Shown here: positions 7,091-13,655 of the stretch, piece after piece
Layout: each line of letters begins with the position of its first letter
How positions within the stretch are numbered: the first letter of the stretch is position 1
DNA from: Bacteroidia bacterium
GTDB taxonomy: Bacteria > Bacteroidota > Bacteroidia > Chitinophagales > Saprospiraceae
DNA length: 13,655 nt
Direction of reading: 5' to 3'
Assembly (NCBI GenBank): GCA_030431945.1
Contig: JAUIIF010000051.1
Span: forward strand, 1 to 13,655
Position numbers and translations under genes: made by a program
The notes under the pieces: model-generated
Databases searched by the model: none
Seen by the model: the letters and a program-made list of their open reading frames with translations, nothing else
Told to the model about the DNA's origin: nothing

Positions 7091-7172
7091 AAAAATAGCG
7101 GCAGGCTGCGACCAAAATGATGTTCCTCCGCATTTTGCTACCCTGTTTTTTCCCGGCACTGGCGGCCGCGCC

Positions 7173-7214
7173 AGAAAAGCAACAGGGCCACCCCCGAAAA
7201 AAGGATGGCCCTGT
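7173..7214 (-). terminator. Rho-independent terminator of bamA
   Basis: On the minus strand a perfect 9-bp stem, ACAGGGCCA (7214-7206) with TGGCCCTGT (7190-7182), has a 15-nt loop and is followed by TGCTTTTCT. It lies 30 nt after the bamA stop codon. A second small inverted repeat, CTGGCG/CGCCAG (7159-7174), follows directly. Confidence 0.65.
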
Positions 7215-7243
7215 AACCTGACACGCGTATAAAATGTCAGCGC

Positions 7244-9778
7244 TTATTCCGGCTCGAAGCCAAGAATGATGTTGAACGTACTCAGGTTGCCGTTCTGGGT
7301 GGTGGTTTTGTCTTTGTCGAAACCAACGCCCCAGTCAAAACCAAGGGTTCCAAACATGGGCAGGAAGACGCGGGCACCGAAGCCGGCGGAACGCTTGAGG
7401 TCGAAGGGATTGAAATCCCGGGCAGAACGCCAGGAGTTACCCGCCTGAGCGAAAGCCAGTACGTAGATGGTGCTGGAGGGGTTCAGACTGAGCGGGTAGC
7501 GCAACTCCATGGTGTACTTGCTGAAGATCGGGGTGGCTCCCTGCTGCCCGGTAACGGGGTTGATGTTGTTCTCCAGCTCTTCGATCTCGTAACCGCGCAT
7601 GGATACGATATCCACCCCGGCAAACTGGAATTGCTGGTTATTGATTCCGTCTCCCCCGAGCTGGAACCGTTCGAATGGTGACACTCCCACGGCATTATCG
7701 TACGCGCCGAGGTAGCCGACTTTGAGCTGTGTCTTCAGGACGAACTTCCCGGTCAGTGGTGTGTACCAGTCGGCATTCAGGCGCCACTTATGGTACTCCA
7801 GGTACCGGAAGCGTTCTTCTACGTCGACCAGGTCTTCCGGATCGTCGCTGCGCAGTCCGAGGGCACGGTACGGCGGTGTCAGCTTGACGGACAGCTCAAC
7901 GTTAGATCCCTGCTTGGGGAAAATCGGGTCCGTGGCCGTGGAACGGGCCAGGGTAAACTGGAAGCTGAAGTTATTGAAGTTACCCGTACGCACGCTTTCC
8001 CCCATGTCGGTGATGAAGAGCTGGCTCCAGTTGTCGAGGGCGAGCGTTTGCAGGTTTACCCCGGCGCGGAAGACGAAGTTGTCATCCGGCCAGCGCAGGC
8101 GGGTACCGAAGCTTACGGCAGCTTGCTGAATGATCAGCTTCCGGGGAGCGCTTTCGATGCCGAGGTCATACTTGTTGTAAAAAGCAGATACCGTCAGGGA
8201 CGTAGGCCGCTTACCACCCAGCCACGGCTCGGTCAGGCTGGCGTTATAGCTCTGGAAGAAGCGGCCGTTGGTCTGCGCCCGGAGGCTGAGTCGCTGGCCA
8301 TCTCCCTGGGGCAGTGGGTGCCAGGCTTCCTTATTGAAAAGATTCCGGAGGGAGAAGTTGTTAAACGTGACGCCCAGGGTACCAATCACCCCGCGGCGGC
8401 CACCCCAACCGGCACTGAGTTCTAACTGGTCGGAGGGTTTTTCTTCCACGGTGTAGATGATGTCCACCGTACCGCGGTCCGGGTTTACCGGTGTATCGAT
8501 TCCCAGGGTCTCCTGGTTGAAGTATCCCAGGCCAATGATCTGCCGCTGGGAGCGGATAATATCGGAACGCGAGAATTTCTGACCGGGGCGGGTGAAGACC
8601 TCGCGGCGAATGACGTGTTCGTGCGTGCGGTCATTGCCATTGATCACTACCTTATCAATGGTAGCCTGCGGGCCTTCAAAAATGCGCATTTCCAGATCAA
8701 TGGAATCTCCGTCAATCGCCACTTCAATGGGGTCAACGCTGAAAAAGAGGTAGCCGTTATCCATGTAGAGGGAGGAAACGTCGGCATTATCCTGGCTGAA
8801 GGACAGGCGGCTTTGCAGTTCTTCTTCGTTGAAGACATCTCCCTTCTCGATCGCCAGTACCTGGCTCAGTGTTTCATCATCGTAGATGGAGTTCCCCTTC
8901 CAGGTGATGTTCCGGAAATAGTACTGGTTGCCTTCATTGAGTTGTACGTCAATGATCAGTTCTCCGTTCTCGTTGCGGTAAATGCTATCGCCCAAAATGC
9001 GGGCGTCACGGTACCCCAGGGTATTGTAAAAAGCGATAATGGCATCCTGATCTTCTTCGTAGAGCTCAGGGCGGAATTTGGAGCTTTTCAACAGCCGTCC
9101 TTTCTGGCTCGTCTCCTTCATTTTCTTGCGCAATTTCTTGTCGCTGATCGCTTCATTACCAATGAAATTGATTTCATCAATTTTCACCCGATTGCCCTTA
9201 GCCACGTCAAACAGCAGCCGCACGGAATTCGCCCGGCTGGTGTCTACGATTTCCTCCACCGCTACCGTGGCGTCCAGAAAACCTTTTTCTACGAAAAACT
9301 CCCGGATTCCCTCCGCGGCGTTGACTTTTGCATCCTCCGTAACGATACCACCCCGGACGATGTACCCATTGACCACCTCATTAAGGTCTTCATGGACACC
9401 CTGCTTGACGCCGGAATAGCTGTGCCGCAAAAAACGTGGCCGTTCTTCCACCCGGAGGCGCAGGAAGATAACGTCTCCGATTACCTTCTCCTGTTCAATG
9501 GCCACATCCGTAAAGAGCCGTAAACGCCAGAGGTTCTTGATGGCACGCGGGATATCCGGCCCCGGAATCCGGATCTTATCGCCAACGCTGAGGCCCGTCA
9601 CGCCGATGATGGCATTTTGCTCGGCGAAGAAGGCACCCTCTACGGAGATGGCGCCGATTTCGTATTCCTGCGGACTGGAATAATCGTAAACGGGTAAATT
9701 GAGGGAGTCTGTCTGGGCCGTCGCCGTGGCAACCGTCAGCAGGCAGATCAGAAAAGTAAGGTATACGCTAAGTCTCAT
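7244..9778 (-). CDS. bamA: BamA, outer membrane protein assembly factor
   Basis: 844 residues, close to other BamA proteins. It is the barrel core of the BAM machine, which folds beta-barrel proteins into the outer membrane. A signal peptide (1-21) is followed by five POTRA-like units, roughly 38-115, 116-195, 196-285, 286-371 and 372-447, each with the G-N or G-x-F loop and an aromatic GY/GF near the end of the second helix (for example EKGFLDA, NTLGYRDA, MDNGYLFF, IGLGYFNQ). The Omp85 barrel follows (about 450-844). The conserved barrel-internal loop motif VRGF appears as MRGY (727-730). The last residues read ILGFEPE, so the usual terminal aromatic residue is three positions from the end. 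It lies 91 nt downstream of uppS on the same strand, with no promoter box seen between, so the two are probably cotranscribed. The ompH/skp chaperone genes that commonly follow bamA in this phylum are absent here. Confidence 0.96.
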   Translation of the reverse strand: MRLSVYLTFLICLLTVATATAQTDSLNLPVYDYSSPQEYEIGAISVEGAFFAEQNAIIGVTGLSVGDKIRIPGPDIPRAIKNLWRLRLFTDVAIEQEKVIGDVIFLRLRVEERPRFLRHSYSGVKQGVHEDLNEVVNGYIVRGGIVTEDAKVNAAEGIREFFVEKGFLDATVAVEEIVDTSRANSVRLLFDVAKGNRVKIDEINFIGNEAISDKKLRKKMKETSQKGRLLKSSKFRPELYEEDQDAIIAFYNTLGYRDARILGDSIYRNENGELIIDVQLNEGNQYYFRNITWKGNSIYDDETLSQVLAIEKGDVFNEEELQSRLSFSQDNADVSSLYMDNGYLFFSVDPIEVAIDGDSIDLEMRIFEGPQATIDKVVINGNDRTHEHVIRREVFTRPGQKFSRSDIIRSQRQIIGLGYFNQETLGIDTPVNPDRGTVDIIYTVEEKPSDQLELSAGWGGRRGVIGTLGVTFNNFSLRNLFNKEAWHPLPQGDGQRLSLRAQTNGRFFQSYNASLTEPWLGGKRPTSLTVSAFYNKYDLGIESAPRKLIIQQAAVSFGTRLRWPDDNFVFRAGVNLQTLALDNWSQLFITDMGESVRTGNFNNFSFQFTLARSTATDPIFPKQGSNVELSVKLTPPYRALGLRSDDPEDLVDVEERFRYLEYHKWRLNADWYTPLTGKFVLKTQLKVGYLGAYDNAVGVSPFERFQLGGDGINNQQFQFAGVDIVSMRGYEIEELENNINPVTGQQGATPIFSKYTMELRYPLSLNPSSTIYVLAFAQAGNSWRSARDFNPFDLKRSAGFGARVFLPMFGTLGFDWGVGFDKDKTTTQNGNLSTFNIILGFEPE

Positions 9779-9869
9779 TCGTCGCTTTGTTTGCCGCGCC
9801 AGAGGAAAATCGAAAGGCAGGCGGCTCCGGGGTAAAAGACAATGTCTTAAAGGAGGTGGTTGGTTGGCG

Positions 9870-10610
9870 TCAGGTCAATTGTTCGCTTGTCTTGCCAAAC
9901 CGTCTTTCCCTTTGCTGGAAATCAAGAATGGCGGCGTAGAGGTCCGGTTTGCGGAACTCCGGCCAAAAGACGGGACTAAAGTAAAATTCTGCGTAGGCAG
10001 CCTGCCAAAGAAAAAAGTTGCTCAGGCGGTGTTCGCCACTGGTACGGATGATCAGCTCAGGGTCCGGGAACTCCCGGGTACTCAGTTGCTGATCGATGAT
10101 GGCTTCGTCAATGGTAGTAGCATCCAGCCGACCGGCAGCCACTTCGCCGGCTACCCGGCGGATGGCCTGGGTCAGGTCCCACTTACCGCTGTAATTAAGG
10201 GCCAGAATCAGTTCCATCCCCTTATTATCAGCCGTATTGGCAATACCGAAAGCCAGCGCATCTCTGGTAGCCTCCGGCAACTTTGAGGTGTCGCCAATGG
10301 CCCGCAGCCGGATGTTGTTCTTCAACAACGTCTCCATTTCAGACCCAATTGTATCCACCAGTAACTGCATCAGGGCACCAACCTCCATTTCCGGCCGACT
10401 CCAGTTTTCGGTGCTGAAAGCATAGAGCGAAAGACAATCCACGCCCAGCTCCGCACACCCTTCCACCGTCGCCCGTACCGCTTCCACGGCACTGTGGTGA
10501 CCAAAGACCCGCGGCTTGCCCTGGCCCTGGGCCCAGCGTCCGTTACCATCCATAATCACGCCGATATGCCGTGGGAGGTGATCCTTATTGATTTGGTTTA
10601 GTTGGTCCAT
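9870..10610 (-). CDS. uppS: Isoprenyl transferase (undecaprenyl diphosphate synthase)
   Basis: 246 residues, the family's usual size. It is a cis-prenyltransferase that extends farnesyl diphosphate with isopentenyl diphosphate to the C55 carrier lipid used for peptidoglycan and surface glycans, at the cytoplasmic face of the inner membrane. The conserved regions are all present: IGVIMDGNGRWA with catalytic Asp21 and Asn23, GHHSAVEAVR, LYAFSTENWSRP, and PELIIRTSGEHRLSNF with Arg189 and Arg195 for the diphosphate, then WQAAYAEFYF with Glu208 for magnesium. No residue expected for activity is missing. The start is supported by the conserved N-terminus and a -7 box 15 nt upstream. It leads the uppS-bamA pair, a gene order common in Bacteroidota. 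Confidence 0.97.
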   Translation of the reverse strand: MDQLNQINKDHLPRHIGVIMDGNGRWAQGQGKPRVFGHHSAVEAVRATVEGCAELGVDCLSLYAFSTENWSRPEMEVGALMQLLVDTIGSEMETLLKNNIRLRAIGDTSKLPEATRDALAFGIANTADNKGMELILALNYSGKWDLTQAIRRVAGEVAAGRLDATTIDEAIIDQQLSTREFPDPELIIRTSGEHRLSNFFLWQAAYAEFYFSPVFWPEFRKPDLYAAILDFQQRERRFGKTSEQLT

Positions 10611-10625
10611 ACCTGATTAAGGGCG

Positions 10626-10633
10626 CAAAGGTA
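10626..10633 (-). promoter_or_regulatory. -7 box of the uppS-bamA promoter
   Basis: On the minus strand the sequence is TACCTTTG, an exact TAnnTTTG match, followed by CGCCCTTAATCAGGT and the uppS ATG. The leader would be only about 10 nt. The -33 element is not clear (no TTTG at 18-22 nt upstream). Confidence 0.55.
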
Positions 10634-10686
10634 CGGCGGCGAAAGGAATTCTTCATGGTGATGAAAACGGGCCCCAGGGCAATCGC

Positions 10687-10719
10687 CAGCTCGCCCGGCG
10701 AAACGCGGGGAACGAGCTG
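10687..10719. repeat. Hairpin 1 of the intergenic mosaic
   Basis: CAGCTCG-CCC (10687-10696) pairs with GGG (10707-10709) and CGAGCTG (10713-10719), with a small internal bulge. The right arm runs into the first copy of the 22-nt direct repeat. Confidence 0.5.
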
Positions 10720-10735
10720 ACTCCGTTACGGGCTG
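10714..10735. repeat. 22-nt direct repeat, copy 1
   Basis: Begins GAGCTGACTCCGTT and ends CGGGCTG. It is repeated 84 nt further on with one mismatch (A here, C in copy 2). Confidence 0.75.
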
Positions 10736-10758
10736 GTGCAAGGTCTTAGCTCGTCCGC

Positions 10759-10797
10759 CTGCGTCGTGGGGATGGGGCCCCACGTAAGCTAACGCAG
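10759..10797. repeat. Hairpin 2 of the intergenic mosaic
   Basis: CTGCGT-CGTGGGG (10759-10771) pairs with CCCCACG (10778-10784) and ACGCAG (10792-10797). This makes a 13-bp stem with a 7-nt one-sided bulge and a 6-nt loop, lying between the two copies of the 22-nt direct repeat. Confidence 0.55.
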
Positions 10798-10819
10798 GAG
10801 CTGACTCCGTTCCGGGCTG
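10798..10819. repeat. 22-nt direct repeat, copy 2
   Basis: 21 of 22 bases are identical to 10714-10735. It contains a small self-complementary part, GGAG-ctga-CTCC, when the base before it is counted. Confidence 0.75.
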
Positions 10820-10828
10820 CTTCGCGGC

Positions 10829-10923
10829 GTCGGCCGAGCGGGGCGGGTTATCCCCCATTCGGGGAAGGGTCATCTCCCCATTCGGCGGACGAGTCAGGCC
10901 GCTACGCGTCCGCCTCGGCCGAC
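10829..10923. repeat. Inverted repeats around two CCCCATTCGG copies
   Basis: GTCGGCCGAG (10829-10838) is the exact reverse complement of CTCGGCCGAC (10914-10923). Inside lie two direct copies of CCCCATTCGG (10853-10862, 10876-10885) and a further 8-bp inverted repeat, GGCGGACG (10884-10891) with CGTCCGCC (10907-10914). Confidence 0.6.
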
Positions 10924-10931
10924 GAATCAAG

Positions 10932-13424
10932 TTAAAAATCAACCCCCAGCCCGAGCAGTACGTTCCGGCCGGCTTGCGGGTAGAGGCCCTTCAGCAGGGT
11001 TTCTGCTCCGGCAAAGTTGTAGCGGTAGCTCCAGCCGTTGGATACGTAGCGTTCATCGGTGACGTTACGAACCAGCAGGGTAAAGCGCAGCGTTGGCCCC
11101 GCCTGGCGCGAAGCTGCTGCGGTAGCCGGGGCATTCAGCTTGGGCCGGCTACCGGTGGCCAGAGCATAGCTGATGCGTAAGTCAGCGTACGTGTAAGCCT
11201 CCAGTGCTGCGCCGGCCGTGCCGCTGTTGTCGACGTAGCGTTCGCCCACGTACTTGGTCTGGAAACCTGCTTCGAGTTGATGCTGCGGTGTGTTCAGCAA
11301 CTTATAATTGAGGTCCAGTGCCCCGACAACATCCGGACTAAAGGCCAGAGGCGTGTCTTCACGCAGCACCTCATCCTGCCCCAGCCAGCCGAAATCTTCG
11401 TCGTAGCTGTCCAGAAATTCCGTAAATGCCTGCACCCGGTTACGGCTCAGGGTGAGGTTACCGCCCACGGTGAACTGATCGGAGACCTGATACCCTCCCT
11501 GGAGCTCCAGTCCGAGGCGGTAGCTCTCCGCTACGTTGGCGCGGATGTACTCGCCCACGTCATTAAGCTGCCCCGTCAGGACCAGCTGGTCCTTGTACGC
11601 CATGTGGTAAACATTGACGCCGTAGTTAAACCGGGTTGCCGATCGCCGGATGCCGATTTCGGTATTCAGCAGCTTCTCCGGCCGGGGGCGGGTTGCGGCG
11701 GGGTTTTCCGTGTAGTCGTTACGATTAGGTTCCCGCTGCGCCACCCCAAAACTGGCGTACGCCTGGCCATTGCCGGGCAGGTCCAGCAGCAAACCGGCTT
11801 TGGGGTTGAAAAAGGTGTGGTTGGCCGTTTCCTCGATCCGGCTCAGGTCATTGGCGAACCCGAGGAACTCGTAGTTTACCTGCCTTACCTGCAGGTCAAC
11901 GTAAGCTTTCAGGGGGCGCGAACGCAGGTGCAGGGGAAGGTCGAAATTAGCCCGGAGGTAGTTACTGAAGTCCCGTTTGGTCGCGTCGTTATCGTAGTAG
12001 CGGTCCCGGATTTCGGAATCGCCCGCGTTGCGGGCCCAGATAACTTCCCCGTAATGATCCCCGAGGTATTCATTGGCCGACCCGCCGAAGGTTACGTCGA
12101 AGGCGCGGGAAGGGCGGTAGCGCAGGCTGTAGACTGTTCCGTAGAAATGGTTATCGAGCCAGCGGCGGCGGATCAGGTCCGACGTGGCCGTTTCCTGATT
12201 AAGTGGCGTGATGCCGTAGTCAGACAAGTCCTGGTCTGCCTTATACTGTTCAAAGTACCCGAGTCCGCGGGTGTAATGCCCGCTGAGGCCGAGGCTCCAC
12301 GCGCCGCCGAACTCGTTATTGTAATGAAGCTGATAGTGATTCTGCCGGTAGTTGTCGACTTCATTATCGTAGGGTTCCCCTTCCTTTTCGGTGCCAACGG
12401 AATTGTAGGTACGGCCGAATTCGTCAATTTCTTCCTGGGTAACGCCGTTCCAGGACTGGTACGTCACTTCCTGGCCGCCGAAGGCGTTAAACCGCCACAC
12501 GGCACCTGCGTCCGCGCCCACGTACGTCAGCCCTGCGTAGTAGCCTGCGAGGTCGGCCGAAGCCCGGTCTACGTAACCGTCGGAATGGGTCTGGCTGTAG
12601 CGCGCGTCGATCTTGAGGCCATTGTCCAGCAATCCGGAAGTATAGTTGACGGCACCGCGCCGGGTGCCGAAGCTGCCTACTCCACCGTCGATGCTCAGCT
12701 TTTGCGCTTCATCGATCTGGTTGGTATTGAAATCGATCGTAGCGCCGAAGGCCCCGGCGCCGTTCGTACTCGTCCCTACGCCTCGCTGAATCTGGATCTG
12801 ATCCGCCGAACTGCTAAAGTCCGGTAAGTTCACCCAGAATACCCCCTGGCTTTCGGAGTCATTGTACGGGATACCGTTAATGGTAACGTTGGTACGGGTA
12901 GGATCGGAACCGCGAATCCAGATGCCGGTGTACCCTACTCCGGTACCGGCGTCGGAATTAACGACGACCGATGGGGTCCACTTCAGCAGGTAAGGTGCGT
13001 CCTGCCCGAGGTTACGCGCCTGGATTTCTTCTTTTTCAACGTTGGTGTACGTTACGGGGGTGAGGGAGGTGGCCCGGGTGGCGGTGACCGTCACGTTGGC
13101 AAAAGCGTAAAAAGGTACCAGCCCCGCTTCCGTCCACTGCAGGGTCAGGGGTTTACCGTCCAGAAAAGAACTAACGGCCACCCGGCTCGGCGCGCCCCCC
13201 GTGCTGATGGTGAGGAAGCCGTTTAGGTTGTCGCGGGGGACCGTCAGGCTGAACCGCCCTTCCGGGTCCGTGGTCGTCTTGATGTCGGTCGTTTCCAACA
13301 GCACGGCCAGGCCTGCCAAAGCGGCCCCGTCGTCGTTAATGGCAATACCGTAAATGGTCTTTTGTCCGAACAGTGCACTACCGCACGCCAGCGCCAGCAG
13401 GGCGCAGAATAAAAATCGCTTCAT
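10932..13424 (-). CDS. TonB-dependent receptor under TPP riboswitch control, probable thiamin importer
   Basis: 830 residues. A Sec signal peptide (1-20, then Gln) is followed by a carboxypeptidase-regulatory-like domain (about 22-100), a TonB-box-like VTVTATRA (111-118), a plug domain (about 120-235, with IWIRGSDPTRTNVTINGIP and the NGAGAFGATIDF end) and a beta-barrel ending in GVDF. A TPP riboswitch ends 16 nt before the start codon, so expression should fall when thiamin diphosphate is plentiful. This places the protein with the thiamin-regulated outer membrane receptors of Bacteroidota, which bring thiamin or its precursors into the periplasm with TonB energy. The substrate call rests on the riboswitch, not on the protein sequence. 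No inner-membrane thiamin transporter (PnuT type) or thiamin kinase follows; downstream lies only the repeat mosaic and then uppS. An Ala/Pro-rich stretch (about 755-778) is inserted between two of the last barrel strands. Confidence 0.92.
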   Translation of the reverse strand: MKRFLFCALLALACGSALFGQKTIYGIAINDDGAALAGLAVLLETTDIKTTTDPEGRFSLTVPRDNLNGFLTISTGGAPSRVAVSSFLDGKPLTLQWTEAGLVPFYAFANVTVTATRATSLTPVTYTNVEKEEIQARNLGQDAPYLLKWTPSVVVNSDAGTGVGYTGIWIRGSDPTRTNVTINGIPYNDSESQGVFWVNLPDFSSSADQIQIQRGVGTSTNGAGAFGATIDFNTNQIDEAQKLSIDGGVGSFGTRRGAVNYTSGLLDNGLKIDARYSQTHSDGYVDRASADLAGYYAGLTYVGADAGAVWRFNAFGGQEVTYQSWNGVTQEEIDEFGRTYNSVGTEKEGEPYDNEVDNYRQNHYQLHYNNEFGGAWSLGLSGHYTRGLGYFEQYKADQDLSDYGITPLNQETATSDLIRRRWLDNHFYGTVYSLRYRPSRAFDVTFGGSANEYLGDHYGEVIWARNAGDSEIRDRYYDNDATKRDFSNYLRANFDLPLHLRSRPLKAYVDLQVRQVNYEFLGFANDLSRIEETANHTFFNPKAGLLLDLPGNGQAYASFGVAQREPNRNDYTENPAATRPRPEKLLNTEIGIRRSATRFNYGVNVYHMAYKDQLVLTGQLNDVGEYIRANVAESYRLGLELQGGYQVSDQFTVGGNLTLSRNRVQAFTEFLDSYDEDFGWLGQDEVLREDTPLAFSPDVVGALDLNYKLLNTPQHQLEAGFQTKYVGERYVDNSGTAGAALEAYTYADLRISYALATGSRPKLNAPATAAASRQAGPTLRFTLLVRNVTDERYVSNGWSYRYNFAGAETLLKGLYPQAGRNVLLGLGVDF
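12498..12520 (+). repeat. 23-nt sequence identical to 2983-3005
   Basis: Lies within the barrel part of the receptor gene, which is read on the other strand and encodes Val-Gly-Ala-Asp-Ala-Gly-Ala-Val there. The reading frame and strand differ from HPPD, so shared protein ancestry does not explain the match. Confidence 0.6.
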
Positions 13425-13440
13425 GGCGAAAGTTTTTTCC

Positions 13441-13522
13441 TTCCCGGCATTACCCGGGCAGGTTCCTGAATAAAAATTCTAAGGGTATGATCTCAGCCGA
13501 CTATTGCAGTCAGCACCCCTAA
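13441..13522 (-). promoter_or_regulatory. TPP (THI-box) riboswitch
   Basis: Read on the minus strand, all core elements occur in order: GGGGTGC (13519-13513), a 7-bp P2 stem GCTGACT/AGTCGGC, the THI-box CTGAGA with ATACCC (13497-13483), GAACCTG (13465-13459), and CCCGGGTAATGCCGGG (13458-13443), which forms P5. These are the pyrimidine- and diphosphate-binding elements of the thiamin diphosphate aptamer. The 3' end is only 16 nt from the receptor's ATG, leaving no room for a separate terminator, so control is most likely at translation initiation. The P1 closing stem looks weak. Confidence 0.95.
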
Positions 13523-13531
13523 TTACGCCGG

Positions 13532-13539
13532 CAAAGATA
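13532..13539 (-). promoter_or_regulatory. -7 box of the riboswitch-receptor promoter
   Basis: TATCTTTG on the minus strand is an exact TAnnTTTG match, 12 nt before GGGGTGC of the riboswitch. Transcription would begin within a few bases of the aptamer. A weak TTTC -33 element lies at 13561-13558. Confidence 0.55.
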
Positions 13540-13655
13540 GCACAGGGATCGGAAAGGGAAATGGGCGGATGGCAGGAGTGTAAAATTTGCACGACTGATC
13601 CGATAGCGGGGCGGGGATGATGAGCGGCAAGGGTCAGCAAAACGAGACTAAGTCA
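13540..13655. other. Upstream end of the window, no gene seen
   Basis: 116 bases beyond the receptor promoter carry no open frame with coding character, and no RNA gene that I can recognise. Confidence 0.5.

Larger units (their letters stand above)
10611..10931. other. Non-coding region dense in direct and inverted repeats
   Basis: Between the thiamin-receptor stop and uppS there is no gene I accept. From about 10687 to 10923 the sequence is a GC-rich mosaic of hairpins and short direct repeats, listed separately. None of the hairpins is followed by a U-run on the minus strand, so no standard terminator for the receptor gene is apparent. It resembles a REP-like or other dispersed intergenic element, but its copy number elsewhere cannot be seen here. 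Confidence 0.55.

Noticed and set aside
6962..7159. Minus-strand frame encoding repeated Asn-Pro-Gln-Pro-Ala-Thr-Arg
   Set aside because: It is a direct result of the 7-nt tandem repeat, whose length has no stop codon in this frame. Nothing else supports a protein.
10598..10942. A 114-codon minus-strand frame covering the gap before uppS
   Set aside because: It overlaps both neighbouring genes, consists of the hairpin and direct-repeat mosaic, and shows no domain or membrane signal. It is better explained as non-coding repeats.
11277..12827. A 516-codon open frame on the plus strand opposite the thiamin receptor
   Set aside because: It lies wholly antisense to a receptor gene with clear domain motifs, has no recognisable domain itself, and is expected from GC-rich codon use on the other strand.
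1..13655. CRISPR arrays, tRNA or rRNA genes, phage or plasmid functions
   Set aside because: No spaced repeat array, cloverleaf-type sequence, rRNA segment, integrase or replication gene was found. The only tandem array has a 7-nt period without spacers.

Overview
The window looks like a chromosomal segment of a Bacteroidota bacterium. The evidence is a BamA and a cis-prenyltransferase of the type found there, two TonB-dependent receptors with N-terminal carboxypeptidase-regulatory-like domains, an ECF sigma factor paired with an outer-membrane-barrel anti-sigma-like protein, promoters of the TAnnTTTG (-7) type, and start codons without Shine-Dalgarno sequences. Base composition is GC-rich for the phylum, which would fit a Saprospiria/Lewinella-like lineage; that placement is inference.

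Layout, left to right. 1-268: no convincing gene, one promoter-like box. 269-2343 (minus): a two-gene operon, ECF sigma factor then a predicted inner- plus outer-membrane-spanning anti-sigma-like protein, overlapping by ATGA. 2596-3723 (plus): 4-hydroxyphenylpyruvate dioxygenase (hppD), divergent from the sigma operon, with its own promoter and a terminator. 3851-4196: a long AT-rich then GC-rich leader with a 36-nt palindrome and small hairpins. 4197-6929 (plus): a TonB-dependent receptor of unknown substrate. 6930-7243: convergent intergenic region with two terminator hairpins and ten perfect copies of a heptamer, TTGCGGG. 7244-10610 (minus): uppS followed by bamA, an envelope-biogenesis pair. 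10611-10931: a non-coding mosaic of hairpins and direct repeats. 10932-13424 (minus): a second TonB-dependent receptor, preceded by a textbook TPP riboswitch (13441-13522) and a promoter box that abuts it, so this receptor is very probably the thiamin importer of the outer membrane. 13540-13655: no gene.

The common theme is the outer membrane: barrel assembly (BamA), lipid carrier synthesis (UppS), two TonB-driven importers, and a trans-envelope signalling pair. hppD is the only purely cytosolic catabolic gene. The points most worth a second look are the three tandem copies of the presumed sigma-binding motif in the anti-sigma-like protein, the repeat mosaic next to uppS, the heptamer array, and an exact 23-nt sequence shared by two unrelated genes (16 nt of it also in a third).
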